A DNA stretch of 64,000 nt from Larkinella rosea (GTDB taxonomy: Bacteria > Bacteroidota > Bacteroidia > Cytophagales > Spirosomataceae), in contig NZ_RQJO01000007.1 of NCBI RefSeq assembly GCF_003858635.1, positions 1,427,941 through 1,491,940 on the forward strand, given 5' to 3'. How positions within the stretch are numbered: the first letter of the stretch is position 1; the number at the start of each line of letters is the position of its first letter. The position numbers and the translations under genes are program-made. A model generated the notes under the pieces. That model searched no databases, was not told the origin of the DNA, and saw only the letters and a program-made list of their open reading frames with translations. Of this stretch, positions 36,442 to 44,732 are shown one piece after another.

Positions 36442-36488
36442 CGAAGCCATTAATTTTGATGTGGCTGATCAAAAATCAGACCATATGC

Positions 36489-36647
36489 TGTAGGAGGGGG
36501 ACTCGAACCACCCACGGTGCGGTTAGCTACAGTACAACTTCTGGTGGTCAACCCCAGTCGCTTTTGCAAGCGGCATTATGCTGCGTTTTTCCCGTGATCA
36601 CCACCCCCGAGACAGGAGGGCACGTCTGCCAATTTCGACATCCTACA
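36489..36647 (-). ncRNA. tRNA-like RNA with ~91-nt variable region, anticodon-like GUC
   Basis: Read on the minus strand (n1 = 36647). Acceptor TGTAGGA (n1-7) pairs perfectly with TCCTACA (n153-159); discriminator G; CCA not encoded. U8, A14, G18G19 are conserved and the D arm TCGAAATTGGCAGACGT matches tRNA-Leu in length and loop. The anticodon stem CCCTC/GGGGG (n28-32/n40-44) closes loop CUGUCUC, with U33 and triplet GUC (Asp reading), but U rather than a purine at 37. The T loop GTTCGAGTC is canonical; its stem (n136-140/n148-152) has one U-C mismatch. The variable part (n45-135) has a 9-bp stem with one A-C mismatch (n45-53/n98-106) and, inside, CGCTT-GCAA-AAGCG. Own promoter and hairpin terminator. 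No protein reading. Not a regular tRNA. Confidence 0.72.
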
Positions 36648-36702
36648 AGGTAAAAGAACTGTGTTGAATCAATCTGTTGACCCTGTTGATCGATTTAACA
36701 AT

Positions 36703-36735
36703 ACAAAGTTAATGCAAATACTAACTTATTTACAA
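36703..36735 (-). promoter_or_regulatory. Promoter of the tRNA-like RNA
   Basis: On the minus strand TTTG (complement of 36732-36735), 21-nt spacer, TAACTTTG (complement of 36703-36710): both boxes match the Bacteroidota consensus. The start site would be near 36697, about 50 nt before the tRNA-like 5' end. No other minus-strand gene lies between, so it must serve this RNA. Confidence 0.65.
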
Positions 36736-36820
36736 ATTCTTTATTAAAAAAAAGGTAAAATTTCTGTTTTCATAAAAGAAAACTTATTTTGTTGAGGAAA
36801 TTAAAAATTTTACGGTTCAA

Positions 36821-37309
36821 ATGGAAAAAAATTTAGAGATTGACAATATCGATCTCAAAATCCTGACCTTATTGATGGAAGATGCCAATATGGCTTATAC
36901 GGAAATTGGTAAACGAATCTTTGTTTCGGGCGGAACCGTCCACGTCCGGATGAAAAAAATGGAGCAAATGGGCATCGTCCGGGGGTCGCAGCTGGTGATC
37001 GACCACACCAAACTGGGTTGGGACATCAGCGGTTTTCTGGGGATTTACCTGGATAAAAGCTCGCTTTACGAAGACGTGGCCATTGAACTCCTGAAAATTC
37101 CCGAGGTGGTCAACATCCATTACACGACCGGTATTTATAGCATATTTGCCAAAATCGTTTGCCGGGACACCCAACACCTGCGCGAAGTATTACACGATAA
37201 AATTCAGAAAGTGAGCGGTATTCAACGGACCGAAACGTTTATTTCGCTGGAAGAACGCATTTCCCGACCCATTCCGTTCGGCGTTAATGTACAACCGGAC
37301 AAGGACTAA
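36821..37309 (+). CDS. Lrp/AsnC family transcriptional regulator
   Basis: A 162-residue regulator with an N-terminal winged helix-turn-helix (about 8-60; LDLKILTLL-type start DNIDLKILTLLMEDANMAY and VSGGTVHVRMKKMEQMG recognition helix) and a C-terminal RAM ligand-binding domain (about 70-150, with the IHYTTGIYSIFAKIVCRD strand). Such proteins form octamers that sense amino acids. Length typical. It is divergent from the tRNA-like RNA, 170 bp apart. Its target and effector are unknown. Confidence 0.88.
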   Translation: MEKNLEIDNIDLKILTLLMEDANMAYTEIGKRIFVSGGTVHVRMKKMEQMGIVRGSQLVIDHTKLGWDISGFLGIYLDKSSLYEDVAIELLKIPEVVNIHYTTGIYSIFAKIVCRDTQHLREVLHDKIQKVSGIQRTETFISLEERISRPIPFGVNVQPDKD

Positions 37310-37312
37310 AGG

Positions 37313-37870
37313 TCAATCCGGGCAATCGTTCAGTTGCGTTACTTTCCCATGATCCAAGAGCCAGCAATTGCCGTAAACATCGGAATAGGTAATCCGAAAC
37401 CGGAACGTCGAGTCAGCAATTACATCGCTCATAAAATTGGCTAAATAATTGTTTTTAAGGACCTTATACAACTCAATTTCATCTCCGGCCTTCACCACAT
37501 CTCCCGGTCTGATGTCATTCCAGAACCGCCCAGCCTTCCTGACCGAGTCCTGCGATGCCTGTGCGTTCTCGATCTCATTCAGCAGGTTAATGTGAGAAGC
37601 ATCGCTTTTTCCCCGATATCCGAATTCAACTTTTTTGATTAATGCCGGTCCAATTCCGTTATTTTTTAAAAGGAGTATTAAGTTATTGTCAAGATGATCG
37701 CTGGTCAACTGGACATACGGCCAAACCGTCGCATGCTGTTGCTCCCGGGCGATTCGGGTTTGAAAAATAGAAACAATCAAGGCGGCAACACTGAGAAAGG
37801 TAGCGGATAAGCCGAGGAGCAATTCAATATTAAGCGTTTTTTTAGGAACTTCGGGTTTATCAGACTCCAT
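37313..37870 (-). CDS. Hypothetical protein with one membrane helix
   Basis: From the ATG at 37870 the product is 185 residues; the frame stays open to 37960, but those residues have no membrane-protein character. A single hydrophobic helix (LLGLSATFLSVAALIVSIF, about residues 17-35) follows a short charged N-terminus. The rest is probably extracytoplasmic and beta-rich, starting ATVWPYVQLTSDHLDN. Similar small anchored proteins with an ARxQQxATVWPY motif occur in Cytophagales, but no function is known to me. The gene ends 3 nt from the convergent Lrp gene and lies upstream of sufB on the other strand. Confidence 0.7.
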   Translation of the reverse strand: MESDKPEVPKKTLNIELLLGLSATFLSVAALIVSIFQTRIAREQQHATVWPYVQLTSDHLDNNLILLLKNNGIGPALIKKVEFGYRGKSDASHINLLNEIENAQASQDSVRKAGRFWNDIRPGDVVKAGDEIELYKVLKNNYLANFMSDVIADSTFRFRITYSDVYGNCWLLDHGKVTQLNDCPD

Positions 37871-38005
37871 AGTGAACGGGCTTAGTTGCGACGGGTTTAC
37901 CAAATAAAGTGAAAGTTTCCGATATTTGCCTGAACGCAATGGAACAGTCCCTCTGCCCATTGTGTTATTCTATAGACTTTTGCGCGTATTAGCCCGCAAC
38001 CCATC

Positions 38006-39451
38006 ATGAGCAAAGACGTTGAAATATTAGAAAGCATTACCAATTCCGAATACAAGTACGGTTTCGAAACATTCATTGAAGCGGATGAAGCGCCAATTGG
38101 CCTGAGCGAAGACATTGTCCGGTTCATTTCGGCCAAGAAAAACGAACCGGAATGGATGCTGGAATGGCGGTTGAAGGCGTATCGGTACTGGATAACACTG
38201 ACTGAACCTCATTGGACCAATCTCAAATATCCGCCGATTGATTACCAGGGACTTAAATATTATTCTGCCCCCAAACAGAAAAAAACCGTTAACAGTTTAG
38301 ACGAAATCGATCCGGAACTGCGCGCGACGTTCGAGCGACTGGGCATTTCGTTGCAGGAGCAGGAGCGGCTTTCGGGGGTAGCTGTTGATGCCGTCATTGA
38401 CTCGGTTTCGATCGCGACTACCTTTAAAGATAAACTGAAGGAACTCGGCATCATTTTCTGTTCGATGACCGAAGCGGTTCAGGAACATCCCGAACTGGTT
38501 AAGAAATACCTGGGATCGGTCGTTCCTCCGCGCGACAATTACTTTGCGGCACTGAACTCGGCGGTTTTCTCCGATGGCTCCTTCTGTTACATTCCAAAAG
38601 GCGTTCGTTGCCCAATGGAATTGTCCACTTACTTTCGGATCAATGCAGCCGGAACCGGTCAATTCGAGCGGACGCTGATCGTTGCCGACGAAGGTTCGTA
38701 CGTTAGTTACCTGGAAGGATGTACGGCCCCGATGCGCGACGAAAACCAGTTGCACGCGGCTGTAGTTGAGCTGGTTGCGGCCAAAGAAGCCCAGATTAAA
38801 TACTCGACGGTTCAGAACTGGTACCCGGGGGATAAAGAAGGAAAGGGCGGTATATACAACTTCGTGACCAAGCGTGGCATTTGTGAAGGCGCTCATTCGA
38901 AAATTTCCTGGACGCAGGTGGAAACCGGTTCGGCCATCACCTGGAAATACCCGTCGGTAATTCTGAAAGGCGATTATGCAATCGGTGAATTTTATTCGGT
39001 AGCGGTTACGAACAACTACCAGCAGGCCGATACGGGGACCAAGATGATCCACGTCGGGAAAAATACAAAAAGCCGCATCGTGTCGAAAGGAATTTCGGCG
39101 GGAAGAAGCCAAAACTCCTACCGGGGCCTGGTTCAGGTATTCAAACGGGCCGAAAATGCCCGGAATCACTCGCAGTGCGACTCCCTCCTGTTGGGTGATC
39201 GTTGCGGTGCGCATACGTTCCCATACATCGAGGTGAACAACCAGACGGCCACCGTTGAACACGAAGCGACCACCTCGAAAATCGGGGAAGACCAACTTTT
39301 TTACTGCAACCAACGCGGTATTCCAACGGAACAGGCCGTAGCACTGATTATCAATGGCTACGCTAAAGAGGTCCTGAACCAGTTGCCGATGGAGTTTGCG
39401 GTAGAAGCCCAGAAACTGCTGGAAATCAGTCTGGAGGGAAGTGTTGGGTAA
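38006..39451 (+). CDS. sufB: Fe-S cluster assembly scaffold SufB
   Basis: A 481-residue SufBD-family protein, scaffold for iron-sulfur cluster assembly together with SufC and SufD in the cytoplasm. Diagnostic segments: [20 protein letters not shown] (about 190), [20 protein letters not shown] (about 232), the core beta-helix, and C-terminal [19 protein letters not shown]. Full length. sufC, sufD and sufS are not downstream: a good terminator follows at 39473, so this sufB is transcribed alone here. Confidence 0.94.
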   Translation: MSKDVEILESITNSEYKYGFETFIEADEAPIGLSEDIVRFISAKKNEPEWMLEWRLKAYRYWITLTEPHWTNLKYPPIDYQGLKYYSAPKQKKTVNSLDEIDPELRATFERLGISLQEQERLSGVAVDAVIDSVSIATTFKDKLKELGIIFCSMTEAVQEHPELVKKYLGSVVPPRDNYFAALNSAVFSDGSFCYIPKGVRCPMELSTYFRINAAGTGQFERTLIVADEGSYVSYLEGCTAPMRDENQLHAAVVELVAAKEAQIKYSTVQNWYPGDKEGKGGIYNFVTKRGICEGAHSKISWTQVETGSAITWKYPSVILKGDYAIGEFYSVAVTNNYQQADTGTKMIHVGKNTKSRIVSKGISAGRSQNSYRGLVQVFKRAENARNHSQCDSLLLGDRCGAHTFPYIEVNNQTATVEHEATTSKIGEDQLFYCNQRGIPTEQAVALIINGYAKEVLNQLPMEFAVEAQKLLEISLEGSVG

Positions 39452-39472
39452 GTGGTTTTGATAAGAAATACG

Positions 39473-39501
39473 AAAGGCAGGCTTCGGCTTGCCTTTTTTT
39501 G
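39473..39501 (+). terminator. Rho-independent terminator of sufB
   Basis: AAAGGCAGGC pairs with GCTTGCCTTT around a TTCG tetraloop and is followed by a run of T (39494-39500). Strong, canonical terminator about 20 nt after the stop. Confidence 0.85.
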
Positions 39502-39524
39502 TTTGGGTGCATTAGAATAGGAAA

Positions 39525-39590
39525 CCGGATTTAACGGAAGGAACGGATTTTATCAGCATGAATCCGTTTTAATCCGTCCAATCCGCGTTC
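39525..39590. repeat. Intergenic inverted repeat with CGGATT words
   Basis: CCGGATTTAACGGAAGGAACGGATTTTAT faces AATCCGTTTTAATCCGTCCAATCCG across a 9-nt loop. Each arm repeats the word CGGATT/AATCCG two or three times, with imperfect pairing. Same layout as the other intergenic repeats but with a different word. Between sufB and the DUF1028 gene. Confidence 0.7.
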
Positions 39591-39655
39591 CTACCCTGCT
39601 ATGCAACTTTAAAATCGAACTGCGCATCTTCGGAGAAATCAGCACCCGACGATTC

Positions 39656-40366
39656 ATGAAATTATTCGCTACATTATTTCTATTGCTTATCTTTTCCCTT
39701 CCCTCCTACGCCACCTGGTCGATTATTATTGTTGATCCGAAAACCGGTAAAATTGGTATTGCCGGAGCTTCCTGCACGTACAATTGCTACGGAATCGGAG
39801 AAATTGTGCCGGGAAAAGGCGCCATTATCGTTCAGGCGATGAGCCATAAAGGTGCCCGGCAAAAAGGGTTGGCGATGATTCGTGCGGGTGCTTCTCCCGA
39901 ACAAATCATTACGTCTTTGAAGGATCCGGCATTTGATTATGAAAAACAGCAATACGCCGTCGTCACGCTTAATCATCCGGATGCCTCCGGAACGTATACT
40001 GGTACCGAAACCCATTCGTTCAATGGGGCATTGACAGCTTTCGGTGTTTCGGTTCAGGGAAATACGCTGACCAGTGACAACGAATTGCGGTTTATTCTGG
40101 ATGCGGTTTTGAAAGGGCAAAAAGAAGCATTGCCGATCGACGAGATTCTGATGCGGGCGCTGGTTGCGGGTTCGGAAGCCGGTGGTGATAAACGTTGCGG
40201 AGACCAACGCGCAACCAGCGCGTTCATTATGGTGGCAAAATCAGATGATAAACCGCATAAGCCCTACCTGAGTTTACAGTTTTTCGGGCAAAAACGGGGC
40301 GGCATGAATGCGGTTTTATTACTTCAGGGAAAATATGAGCGATGGAAACAAAAGCACAATCACTGA
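39656..40366 (+). CDS. DUF1028 family exported protein
   Basis: A 236-residue protein with signal peptide (KLFATLFLLLIFSLPSYA) followed by the DUF1028 core: WSIIIVDPKTGKIGIAGASC (about 22-41), IVQAMSHKGARQKGLAMIR and the SEAGGDKRCGDQRATSAF segment near 180. DUF1028 has an Ntn-hydrolase-like fold; some members are autoprocessed enzymes, but no reaction is proven. Predicted periplasmic. Convergent with the beta-barrel gene 6 bp away. Confidence 0.85.
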   Translation: MKLFATLFLLLIFSLPSYATWSIIIVDPKTGKIGIAGASCTYNCYGIGEIVPGKGAIIVQAMSHKGARQKGLAMIRAGASPEQIITSLKDPAFDYEKQQYAVVTLNHPDASGTYTGTETHSFNGALTAFGVSVQGNTLTSDNELRFILDAVLKGQKEALPIDEILMRALVAGSEAGGDKRCGDQRATSAFIMVAKSDDKPHKPYLSLQFFGQKRGGMNAVLLLQGKYERWKQKHNH

Positions 40367-40372
40367 GTATCC

Positions 40373-41122
40373 TTAAAACGTTCGGCGGATTCCTGCATTA
40401 AGACTCTGCCGCAGCCAAACCACCTGCCGGGGCTGATCATAGTTAAAATAACTTAACTGATACCGGGCGATAGCCTGAAAACGCCTGCTAAATTGGTAAT
40501 AATAAGTCAATTGTACATCCGTAATCGGATTCCGGCCCAACCAGGATGCAGCGAATTGCTCTTTACCATAATAGCTGTAATGCGGGCGATATACGGCACT
40601 GATGACCGAGGCAAAAGCCTGTAATTCAAGGCCATGAGTCTTGCTAAATTGGTAAGTAGCTTTTGCCGACGCCCCCAGCGAAAGTGCTGCGGTTGCCTGA
40701 TTCGTGGCAACTTCAATATCCGGCGAATAATTGGTCGAATTACCCGAAAAACGCAGGCCGATTCCGGCGAAAAGCTGAAACCGGTTTTCCACTTTCAACG
40801 TTGGCAAAAGTTTCCACTGGTAGTTAAAAGCCGCATCAATCATTTGAGTCGCGGCTTTTCTGGAAACAACCGATTGGGGATTTGCCTGAAAATAGTCGGC
40901 TTCCAGTTGCCACAGCGTTTTGATTCGTTGCTGTCCATACATTACCTGCAACCCCAAGCCGGTTCCGCGATAGGTGTATGGCGAATGGAAATGATCCTTG
41001 ATTTGAAAGGGCATTACACCGGCACTTAAACCGGCAAATTGGTTCCGTTGCTGCGCAAAACTCGCTGTATAAGTCAATAACCCCAGCAGCCAGAAGAGCG
41101 GTTTTATTACTAAACTCCTCAT
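40373..41122 (-). CDS. Hypothetical outer membrane beta-barrel protein
   Basis: A 249-residue exported protein with signal peptide (LVIKPLFWLLGLLTYTASFA). The remainder alternates hydrophobic and polar residues and is rich in Tyr, Phe, Gln and Arg, as in 8-12-stranded outer membrane barrels; the last residue is Phe, as in barrel proteins (ends RRTF). No named family recognised. Its ATG overlaps the stop of the upstream serine hydrolase (ATGA), so the two are co-translated. Confidence 0.7.
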   Translation of the reverse strand: MRSLVIKPLFWLLGLLTYTASFAQQRNQFAGLSAGVMPFQIKDHFHSPYTYRGTGLGLQVMYGQQRIKTLWQLEADYFQANPQSVVSRKAATQMIDAAFNYQWKLLPTLKVENRFQLFAGIGLRFSGNSTNYSPDIEVATNQATAALSLGASAKATYQFSKTHGLELQAFASVISAVYRPHYSYYGKEQFAASWLGRNPITDVQLTYYYQFSRRFQAIARYQLSYFNYDQPRQVVWLRQSLNAGIRRTF

Positions 41123-42225
41123 AATAAAGCTGTTATTATTTGAAAACGGATCATCCCAAAAATCTGGGCACCAATGCCTGAATTCAGGTTTCCGGCCGTT
41201 GATACGACGACTAAATTTTCGGTGGGCAGTACTACGATGAAGTTGCCTCCGTTTCCCGATGCGTAATAAGCGGGGTACATTTTATTGTTGTAATTGAACT
41301 CGCGTCGCCACCACAAATAGCCGTATCCCTGATCGCGGAGGATCACCTGTTTTCGGGTGGATTCGTTCACCCAGTCGGCAGAAATAATCTGTTTTCCCTC
41401 CCACTGACCTTTATTGAGAAACAACTGGCCGAGTTTGGCCATGTCGCGCGGACGGATGAACATTCTGCCGCTTGTATTCACCTGCCCGGTCGGCATCCGA
41501 TCCCAGCGAATGGGGGTGATATTGAGCGGTTTCCACAAATTTTCCTGCGCAAACTCATCTACGGTTTTCCCCGTCGCGCGTTGGAGAATGCCGCCCAAAA
41601 CCGCTACTCCCCCGGTGCAATAATTCGACTCGGTTCCCGGCGTTGTCTTCATCGGCAGACTAAGGGTGTAGCGAATCCAGTCCGTCGACTGGTACATTTT
41701 CGCTTCGTTGCCGGGCGACTGCGGATCGTCATCGGCGCACTCCAGGCCCGAACTCATCGTCAGCAAATCCCGGATGGTAATCTGCTGTTTGGCCGGTGTC
41801 AGGTTTGGCAGCGGGGATTCCTGCGGAAAATAATCGACGACTTTCTCGTCCAGACTTTTGATCAGTTTTTGGTCGAGTGCAATACCGATCAAAGCCGAAG
41901 TAAAGGTTTTGGTGGCGGAATAAATGTTTTCGGGGATTAAGTCCGAATAACCGTTGAAGTAATTTTCGTAAACCAGTTTACCGTTTCGAACAATCAGAAG
42001 ACTATGAATATTCCGATATTGCTCCGAAACAATCTGATCGGTCAATTGCTCGATCGGTTTCGGGTTCATTTGCTGGCTTGACAAGGAGGCTACCGTCCAG
42101 CCATCTGCGATCTGTTCAGGGGCCTTGTACGTATACGTTACCGGCGGATCATTCAGTAATGAACTACAGCCTGCAAAGCCCATTGTCAGCAGGAGATAGT
42201 ACTTTTTCAATAGATAGCTCATCAT
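41119..42225 (-). CDS. Beta-lactamase-fold serine hydrolase, lipoprotein
   Basis: From the ATG at 42225 the product is 368 residues; the frame is open to 42273, but the promoter at 42244-42273 lies inside that extension. The N-terminus (LLLTMGFAGCSSL) has a lipobox-like Cys, so it is probably a lipoprotein. The serine-hydrolase motifs are SATKTFTSALIG (SxxK, about residue 105), SNYCTGGVAVLGG (YxN-like) and a C-terminal YASGNGGN segment. This is class C beta-lactamase/esterase/penicillin-binding fold; substrate unknown. Operon with the beta-barrel gene that follows. Confidence 0.87.
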   Translation of the reverse strand: MMSYLLKKYYLLLTMGFAGCSSLLNDPPVTYTYKAPEQIADGWTVASLSSQQMNPKPIEQLTDQIVSEQYRNIHSLLIVRNGKLVYENYFNGYSDLIPENIYSATKTFTSALIGIALDQKLIKSLDEKVVDYFPQESPLPNLTPAKQQITIRDLLTMSSGLECADDDPQSPGNEAKMYQSTDWIRYTLSLPMKTTPGTESNYCTGGVAVLGGILQRATGKTVDEFAQENLWKPLNITPIRWDRMPTGQVNTSGRMFIRPRDMAKLGQLFLNKGQWEGKQIISADWVNESTRKQVILRDQGYGYLWWRREFNYNNKMYPAYYASGNGGNFIVVLPTENLVVVSTAGNLNSGIGAQIFGMIRFQIITALL

Positions 42226-42243
42226 TTCAGGTGAATTTTCAGC

Positions 42244-42273
42244 CAAAGGTGGAGCTGTATTCGAAACGATCAA
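42244..42273 (-). promoter_or_regulatory. Promoter of the serine hydrolase gene
   Basis: On the minus strand TTTTG, then N19, then CACCTTTG: one base off TAnnTTTG. The start would be near 42238, a few nt before the ATG at 42225, and so decides against the longer frame starting at 42273. Confidence 0.5.
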
Positions 42274-42308
42274 AATCCCTTGCCGTGACTTAACAAAATT
42301 TAACCTTT

Positions 42309-43037
42309 CTACCCGGCTTGTCCCAGAAAATACATAAATGTGATTAGCAAAACCATCCCAGCCGACCAGCTTAGGATTGTTCGAATTTCCGGTTTAGGGC
42401 CGTCGGACAGAACCGTCATACCCAGCGGAATCAGAGCGATACATAGTCCTGATACGGCCAGAATGGACACGACCGAACTCCCTTTTAACACACCCAGCAT
42501 CAGCCCAGACATGGCTGCCAGCGCGATGGAACGAATCAGGCCAAGCGTACCTGACCAATAAGCCCCAATCGCCAGTACAACCCAGCCCGCCATAATGGCC
42601 CCGGACAAGATCGAAACAATGTGGAAAGCCCCGTATGAATCGGCAATGGCCCGGCTGGCCTGATCCAAATCCTGAATCCGGACCAATTGAAACGCAAGAT
42701 GATTAATGCCGTAATGAAACGTTCGGGCAAACAATCCCAAAATGACCAGCGTTCCACCCCAAACCGCCCAGCCCGGTTTTGACTGCCCGATTAGTTTGGC
42801 CACCGTACTGATGGCAGGCCACAACAATAGATTTCCCGCCAAAAAAAGACTGTAGGAAGTGATCATCTGAGTGGGGTGCTGGTCATAAGCCTTTAACTGA
42901 CTGGGGAAAAAGAAGTCGAACGGAAACCGCAGGAGCTCCCCGCTCAACAACAAGAGGGGGGCAATCACCAGCGCTAGCCCGCCTACCCAACGACCTGGAA
43001 ACCAGAAACCTTCCCGATTTAATGACTCTGTGTTCAT
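42309..43037 (-). CDS. Hypothetical multi-pass membrane protein
   Basis: From the ATG at 43037 the product is 242 residues. About seven hydrophobic helices are visible, for example VGGLALVIAPLLLLSG and MITSYSLFLAGNLLLWPAIS. The general look is like DUF4386-type small membrane proteins, but no diagnostic motif is present. Function unknown. It is upstream of the serine hydrolase on the same strand with an 80-bp gap that holds a promoter, so probably separate. Divergent from the DUF3817 gene. Confidence 0.65.
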   Translation of the reverse strand: MNTESLNREGFWFPGRWVGGLALVIAPLLLLSGELLRFPFDFFFPSQLKAYDQHPTQMITSYSLFLAGNLLLWPAISTVAKLIGQSKPGWAVWGGTLVILGLFARTFHYGINHLAFQLVRIQDLDQASRAIADSYGAFHIVSILSGAIMAGWVVLAIGAYWSGTLGLIRSIALAAMSGLMLGVLKGSSVVSILAVSGLCIALIPLGMTVLSDGPKPEIRTILSWSAGMVLLITFMYFLGQAG

Positions 43038-43158
43038 TTTTTGTTTTTTAACAACAAATATGGGCAATACAAGCTACTTTGTTATACCATATACATGAAT
43101 GGTTTGATTAGTCAATAAATGGCAGCGCTGGATTGTCGGTAGTCACGGAATGCGGTTG

Positions 43159-43166
43159 TATGTTTG
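43159..43166 (+). promoter_or_regulatory. Probable promoter of first DUF3817 gene
   Basis: TATGTTTG (-7) with TTG at 43133-43135, 23 nt apart. It puts transcription near 43172, downstream of an ATG at 43150, and so supports the start at 43204. Confidence 0.5.
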
Positions 43167-43203
43167 TAGTTACGTTGGTTCGAACTTTCTTAAAATTATC
43201 GAT

Positions 43204-43515
43204 ATGAATTTTTCTCTCAAAACGCCACTGAGTCGTTTCCGTCTGATCGGAATCCTGGAAGGCATTTCCTATCTGGTTCTATTGGGGATTGCCATGCCCT
43301 TGAAATACCTGGCGGGATGGCCTTACGCCGTAAAAGGAGTAGGCTGGGCGCATGGGGTGTTGTTCATTGCCTACCTGATCGCGCTGATTGCCGTTACAAT
43401 CGATCGGCGCTGGTCCATCATTCGGGTGATTGTCGCTTTTATTGCGTCACTGGTTCCCTTTGGTACCTTCTGGCTGGAAAGCCGTTTGAAAAAAGAAGGG
43501 CAGTCGATTGCCTAA
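43204..43515 (+). CDS. DUF3817 family membrane protein (paralogue 1)
   Basis: A 103-residue protein from the ATG at 43204, with about three membrane helices. The family landmarks are RLIGILEGISYLVLLGIAMP, PLKYLAGWP, GWAHGVLFIAYL and VPFGTFWLESRL. DUF3817 has no known function; some members are fused to transporters. A clear paralogue is at 50912-51214, showing a duplication. Stand-alone gene. Confidence 0.85.
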   Translation: MNFSLKTPLSRFRLIGILEGISYLVLLGIAMPLKYLAGWPYAVKGVGWAHGVLFIAYLIALIAVTIDRRWSIIRVIVAFIASLVPFGTFWLESRLKKEGQSIA

Positions 43516-43749
43516 GAAACAGAGCACATCGAAGTAAGAATTCGGCATCAGTTCGCAAAACGATCCTGCCGGTGAATACTTAAATAAACCAGCGGTTTTT
43601 CGTTTTAACCTGATCGTCAAGGGGAAGTAAACCCGCTAAAAAAAAAGTATCGACCCGTCGGTTTTCCTGAAGTTACCAACAAGACCTTTTATGTATATTG
43701 CTTCGTAACCAAAATAATTCCATTTCAATTTGTGTCGTTCCGGAAGAAG

Positions 43750-44673
43750 ATGAGTATCAGAAAAAGTGCATTAATCCCGATTGCCATCTCGTTATTAACA
43801 ACAGCAACCGTTATTGGCTGCTCCCAAACCAAGGAATCCAGTCAGTCGACGGACGTAAAAGAAGGAGCCGTTGCGGCTACCCCGACGAAACCGTCCTCCA
43901 CCACCACCGCAACGGAAAACCGGGTTGATCCGGCAACGATTCCGGCCGATAAGATCGCCGACGCTGCCACGATCATCGCCCGCAAGCAGGTGCCGATTCT
44001 GTGTTACCACCAGGTTCGCGACTGGCGACCGAAAGATTCGGAAAACGCCCGCAGTTACATCATGCCGATTCAGGTTTTCAAGGACCAGATCAAGATGCTG
44101 GCCGACAGTGGCTATCACTCCATCTCGCCCGACCAACTGTATGCGTATCTGACGACAGGAGCTGCCTTACCCGAGAAACCGGTCCTGATTACCTTCGATG
44201 ACGGCGATGAGGAACAACACGGTATTGCCGCACCCGAATTGGAAAAATACGGTTTTAAAGGCACGTTTTTCATCATGACGGCGTCGATTGGCCGTCGCGG
44301 TTACCAGCATTACATGGATAAACAGCAGATCAAGGATTTGGCCGACCGTGGCCACACGATTGGCTGCCATACCTGGGATCACCACAGCGTTAAGAAATAC
44401 ACGGCGGCTGATTGGGTCACTCAGATTGAACAACCGACTAAAAAACTGGAGGAAATTACCGGAAAACCGGTTCGTCATTTTGCCTATCCGTTCGGTCTTT
44501 GGAACCACGAAGCGACGGTTGAGTTGAAGAAAAGAGGGTATCTGGGCGCCTACCAATTGGCCGAAAAGAAGCGCGACGAGGAAAATCCGCTGCTGAGTAT
44601 TCGCCGGATCATTGCCAGTGGATACTGGAGCCCCAAAACGTTGAGTAACAATATAAAAAACAGTTTTAAGTAG
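43750..44673 (+). CDS. Polysaccharide deacetylase (NodB domain) lipoprotein
   Basis: From the ATG at 43750 the product is 307 residues (a GTG at 43732 is also in frame). The signal segment LLTTATVIGCSQ ends at a lipobox Cys. NodB motifs: the metal pair in LITFDDGDEEQHG (about residue 150), HTWDHHS with the metal His pair (about 215), and the RHFAYPFG segment (about 242). Such enzymes remove N-acetyl groups from extracytoplasmic polysaccharide such as chitin, peptidoglycan or PNAG. Substrate unknown. A terminator follows at 44703. Confidence 0.87.
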   Translation: MSIRKSALIPIAISLLTTATVIGCSQTKESSQSTDVKEGAVAATPTKPSSTTTATENRVDPATIPADKIADAATIIARKQVPILCYHQVRDWRPKDSENARSYIMPIQVFKDQIKMLADSGYHSISPDQLYAYLTTGAALPEKPVLITFDDGDEEQHGIAAPELEKYGFKGTFFIMTASIGRRGYQHYMDKQQIKDLADRGHTIGCHTWDHHSVKKYTAADWVTQIEQPTKKLEEITGKPVRHFAYPFGLWNHEATVELKKRGYLGAYQLAEKKRDEENPLLSIRRIIASGYWSPKTLSNNIKNSFK

Positions 44674-44702
44674 TTTTCGAAACAGCCATAATTCATTCTT
44701 TC

Positions 44703-44731
44703 AGCCCACGGTTTTAATCGTGGGCTTTTTA
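44703..44731 (+). terminator. Terminator of the polysaccharide deacetylase gene
   Basis: AGCCCACG (44703-44710) pairs with CGTGGGCT (44719-44726), followed by TTTTT. Strong rho-independent shape. Confidence 0.85.
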
Positions 44732-44732
44732 T

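Noticed and set aside
36489-36647. tmRNA or group I intron reading of the tRNA-like RNA
   Set aside because: tmRNA would be about 350 nt with a coding tag and pseudoknots; no tag frame is present. Group I introns are longer than this insert and I see none of their core pairings.
36456-36653. A 65-codon plus-strand frame over the tRNA-like RNA
   Set aside because: It has no protein-like composition and exists as a by-product of the RNA gene on the other strand.
38297-39313. 338-codon minus-strand frame opposite sufB
   Set aside because: Antisense shadow; sufB is clearly the coding strand.
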